Positions 61,654 through 64,000 of a stretch of 64,000 nucleotides of DNA are shown here, one piece after another. The translations under genes and the position numbers were made by a program. Source of the stretch: Neofusicoccum parvum (lineage: Eukaryota; Ascomycota; Dothideomycetes; Botryosphaeriales; Botryosphaeriaceae); the NCBI GenBank assembly GCA_020912385.1, contig CP087206.1, positions 3,410,001-3,474,000 of the forward strand, read 5' to 3'. Every line of letters starts with the position of its first letter. The stretch's first letter is position 1. The notes beneath the pieces are model-generated. The model worked only from the letters and a program-made list of their open reading frames with translations. It did not search any database and was not told where the DNA came from.

Positions 61654-61999
61654 ACAAAAGGCATAGGGAGCGCCTCGCGACGAAGCAAAACTACCACCAC
61701 CGCACCGACACCGGGTAGTCAGTGCGATGGGACTCTCAACGGGGCGTCCCCTCGCCGAAGAGCCCGCGGCCCAGCCTACCGCACTCGTCGGCACGGCAGG
61801 AGAGCACTCACGAGATAGAACAACCTTAATAGACACGGGCTGTTTTTGAACAGTCAGATTCGAACTCGTCACCTACTCTTGAGCTGCCCCACATGTTGTA
61901 CTACGTACGCCACGCAGGACGAACCCGACTGTTGATACTAGGGGAGCTACCTTCAGGGTTTATGTGCCCGGTAAAGTTGATGTTCATTCTCCAACTACC

Positions 62000-63410
62000 T
62001 CATGCTTCGTCTCCGTCGCTTGCCACCGCTGCTGGTGTGCCTCCCATACTGTCCAAACCCCTCTCGCTCGCCGCGGCGCTGTCCACGCCATTCACCGGCG
62101 TCGCTGCACCGCCAGCCCCGCCTGCCTCGATCCTCAGCTTTTCGTACTTCTCACCCGCTTCCTTCAGTTGGCTTTGAATCCACGTCTCCTGTGATGCGAT
62201 ATCTGCCTTTTCTCTCGCCAACTCCTCCATTCTTCTGACCCTAGCCGCCCTGACTTCCTCTTGCTCCTTCAGTGACACGCGCAGCCGCGCCAACACTCCA
62301 CCCAGCTCCGGCAGTGGCGAAATCTTGGGCGGCGTTCGAGGCCGTTGTAGGTCTTCTGCGTTCTTGTCTCTCGATCCATAAGTGCCAGCTTTGGTTTGGG
62401 CGGCTTCGTAGGCAGCGTTGCGTTCTGCCTCCGAGTCGTCTGAGCCGTCGTCGGCTGAACCGTCACCCTCGGCATTTGCGATCATGCTGGCCATTTCCTC
62501 GCGGCGCTTGCGCGCTGCTTCGCGCTCTGCTTTGCGACCAAGTGAAATGCGGCCATCCTCGACATAGTCGTCAAAGCCCTCGGCAACGTCCTCGTCTTCG
62601 TGTACCAGGCGGCCCTCAGGGTACTTCTCCTTGATGGTAGTGCGGATGGTGACATCGCGGGGGCGGTCGAGGTCGTCGCTATCGTAGGCGTTGTCATCAT
62701 CATATACGGTCCTGTCCCTGTCGTCGGCATCGAGTGACATGAATCCATCCTCTTTGGCCAGCCGTCGCCTGCGCTCCTTCTTCTCCCGAATCTCGGCCTC
62801 CGTTGGGATAATGGATGACGACTTCAAGCTTGCCAGTGGCCCGAATTTGGCTGCAATGTCCACCTCCTTGCCTGCTTGCTCTTCCTCCTCGCCCGCGCTG
62901 GTTCCAACGTCTCTTGGTGTGGACGGCTGGGAATCACGCAGTTCCGCTAGCGCTTCCTTGCTGTAGCTTGGACGCTCCTCTGCAACCTCTCTCCGGGAAG
63001 GCAATTGGTCCGATGTTAAAGATACTCGCAAGCCTTTGCGCTCGGCATTCTTCTCCGCAGCTATCCTGCTCAGATTCGACTTCTTGGGGGTGAAAACGGA
63101 CGCGCCATCGTCATCACCTTCGGCAGCGCTTTCGCCAGGACCAAATGAGAGGCGGAGGGAGGAACGCTTCTTTCCTTTCGAGGTGGCGGGGCGTTTTACT
63201 ACGGGTTCTGTCAGGCTTCATCAGCGATCTGTCCAGGGCACGCGCGTTAGAACAGGAAGACAGTTTTGCGTGGGACGACACGAGGTGAGAGGACAGACCT
63301 GGAGTTTGGGGTCCCGCGTCGGTTCCGGAGCTGGTGGCGCCAGCGTCTTCGTCATCGTCCTGGCCGATCTTGCGCGGTACGCGCCGTGCTGCGCCGAATG
63401 ATTTCCTCAT
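62000..63410 (-). CDS. NTR2: Ntr2-domain spliceosome disassembly factor
   Basis: Two exons on the minus strand (63410-63299, 63207-62000) give 439 aa. The intron is 91 nt with a GTCTGT donor. Ntr2 forms the NTR complex with Ntr1/Spp382 and the helicase Prp43, which takes apart intron-lariat spliceosomes. The start MRKSFGAARRVPRK is typical of the family. It is followed by RSSLRLSFGPGE, FTPKKSNLSRIAAEKN, the YSKEALAELRDSQPSTP motif, a long acidic and basic stretch with DDLDRPRDVTIRTT and VAEGFDDYVEDGRISLG, and a C-terminal coiled-coil-like helix (about 350-410, EEVRAARVRRMEELAREKAD). Fungal proteins of this type are annotated as nineteen complex-related protein 2 and resemble the N-terminal part of metazoan GCFC2/PAXBP1. 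The gene diverges from SmG. Confidence 0.88.
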
Positions 63411-63757
63411 GCTTTTTCTTGACGGCGATCGGGTAATGCCTCCGTAATCGGCGGTGTAGATTGGGGTATCCTCAAAAAATCAAGAAGCGCGCGTTTTGGA
63501 GCAGCGTGCAAGTTGTGTGGGAATGTAGGTCTGGTGGTGAAGAGCAGCGGCCTGCAGCTCTAGAGAAATGCCTAGTCGCGGTGACGGGCGGTGAAGGGCG
63601 ACCGGCAGAATTGTGTCTTGGCGCGCGTCGGCGCGCGAACTTGAGCTCAGTCCCGTCGCATTTCCAACTCCACCTAGCCACCACTGCCCGCCCGCAACTC
63701 TCGCTCTGTGTCGCCGAACCCAACCCGTCAAGCACACTCCCGCTCTCATTCTTCGCC
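63411..63757. promoter_or_regulatory. Divergent promoter between NTR2 and SmG
   Basis: 347 bp between the two start codons (63410 minus, 63758 plus). The SmG side is C-rich (about 63660-63750). No TATA box is obvious. Both products act in splicing. Confidence 0.5.
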
Positions 63758-64000
63758 ATGCCTCAGGCCCAGCCCGAACTCAAGAAGGTATTGTTCTCAT
63801 CGTGCTGCCCAGAAGCTTCCTCTTCAGGCGAGATTAGCACAATACACTAACAGTACGCGCAGTACCTCGACAAGCGTCTCTTCGTCCAGCTCAACGGTTC
63901 TCGCAAGGTTATTGGAGTCCTCCGCGGTTACGATGTAAGCCTCGTCCCCCGACAGAGCTCCGTTGCTCAGATAACCCGTATCACGAGCCTGATCCCAGAC
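63758..64000 (+). CDS. SMX2: Small nuclear ribonucleoprotein SmG, 5' part (cut by window end)
   Basis: Two exons are visible: 63758-63787 (MPQAQPELKK) and 63863-63934 (YLDKRLFVQLNGSRKVIGVLRGYD), then a GTAAGC donor at 63935; the rest lies beyond the window. The first intron is 75 nt with branch-like CACTAAC. The read sequence is the first half of the Sm fold, Sm1 motif, of the G subunit of the heptameric Sm ring on U1, U2, U4 and U5 snRNAs. The PELKK-x2-D-K start is diagnostic for SmG against other Sm/Lsm proteins (Lsm7 is the closest alternative). A second in-frame acceptor 9 nt upstream (exon start 63854) would add Tyr-Ala-Gln. Confidence 0.88.

Larger units (their letters stand above)
56931..61999. 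other. 5-kb gene-poor region
   Basis: Between the BUB2 stop (+) and the NTR2 stop (-). No intact gene can be supported. It contains an 8-nt tandem repeat (59741-59768), a 13-nt tandem repeat (61619-61653), T-runs at about 58220-58232 and 58287-58295, a CRE-like TGACGTCA at 61582-61589, and the interrupted reading frame at 60945-61232 listed separately. Confidence 0.45.

Noticed and set aside
61820..61890. tRNA-like segment on the minus strand (GAGTTCGAATC with flanking AGGTGAC)
   Set aside because: The loop resembles a T-arm, but the five-base stem does not pair (ACGAG against CTGAC), and I find no D-arm, anticodon arm and acceptor stem in the right spacing. At most a tRNA remnant.

Overview
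The window is ordinary nuclear DNA of a filamentous ascomycete (Pezizomycotina). The genes carry short introns of about 37-230 nt with GTRAGT-type donors and CTRAC-type branch points just before CAG/TAG acceptors. Coding regions are GC-rich. The gene set (two Zn2Cys6 regulators, a GH3 beta-glucosidase with a PA14 insert, a SulP sulfate permease, SIN3, an Rtc4-domain protein) is that of a filamentous ascomycete. Dothideomycetes is my best guess at class, by inference only. No mobile element, CRISPR array, virus or rRNA gene was found. Exon coordinates were worked out by hand from splice sites and reading phase; every multi-exon model closes in frame, except the secreted-protein locus at 23.6 kb.

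Layout. 0.8-9.0 kb is the compact part: an aromatic aminotransferase (+), OST2/DAD1 (-), a TMEM14 protein (+), an Rtc4-domain protein (-) and RCL1 (-). 11.1-14.1 kb holds an eight-exon Zn2Cys6 regulator (-), facing CIA2 (+, 17.5-18.2 kb) across 3.4 kb of GC-rich DNA. After 5.4 kb without a recognisable gene comes a small secreted cysteine-rich protein locus that appears frameshifted (+, 23.6 kb). It is followed by a MutL-family gene of MLH2/PMS1 type (-), the large co-repressor gene SIN3 (-) and a GH3 beta-glucosidase (-, 35.2-38.1 kb). A DAL81/TamA-type regulator (+) lies at 43.1-45.5 kb, ERV46 (-) at 48.6-50.3 kb, a sulfate permease (-) at 51.3-54.0 kb and BUB2 (+) at 55.8-56.9 kb. At the right edge NTR2 (-) and the snRNP core protein SmG (+, cut by the window end) diverge from one short promoter.

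There is no operon or biosynthetic cluster. Most genes are housekeeping functions: amino-acid metabolism, N-glycosylation, ribosome biogenesis, cytosolic Fe-S assembly, mismatch repair, chromatin repression, ER-Golgi transport, sulfate uptake, mitotic exit and splicing. The clearest functional pairing is NTR2/SmG, both splicing factors. The most unusual items are a fivefold short linear motif in the Rtc4-domain protein, a degenerate ATP-lid motif in the MutL homologue, the frameshifted secreted protein, two micro-exons that hide the true N-terminus of the 14-kb regulator, a 9-nt tandem acceptor in SmG, and a small reading frame with one internal stop at about 61 kb. Long gene-free stretches (5 kb each at 18-23, 38-43 and 57-62 kb) contain only short tandem repeats and no supportable genes.
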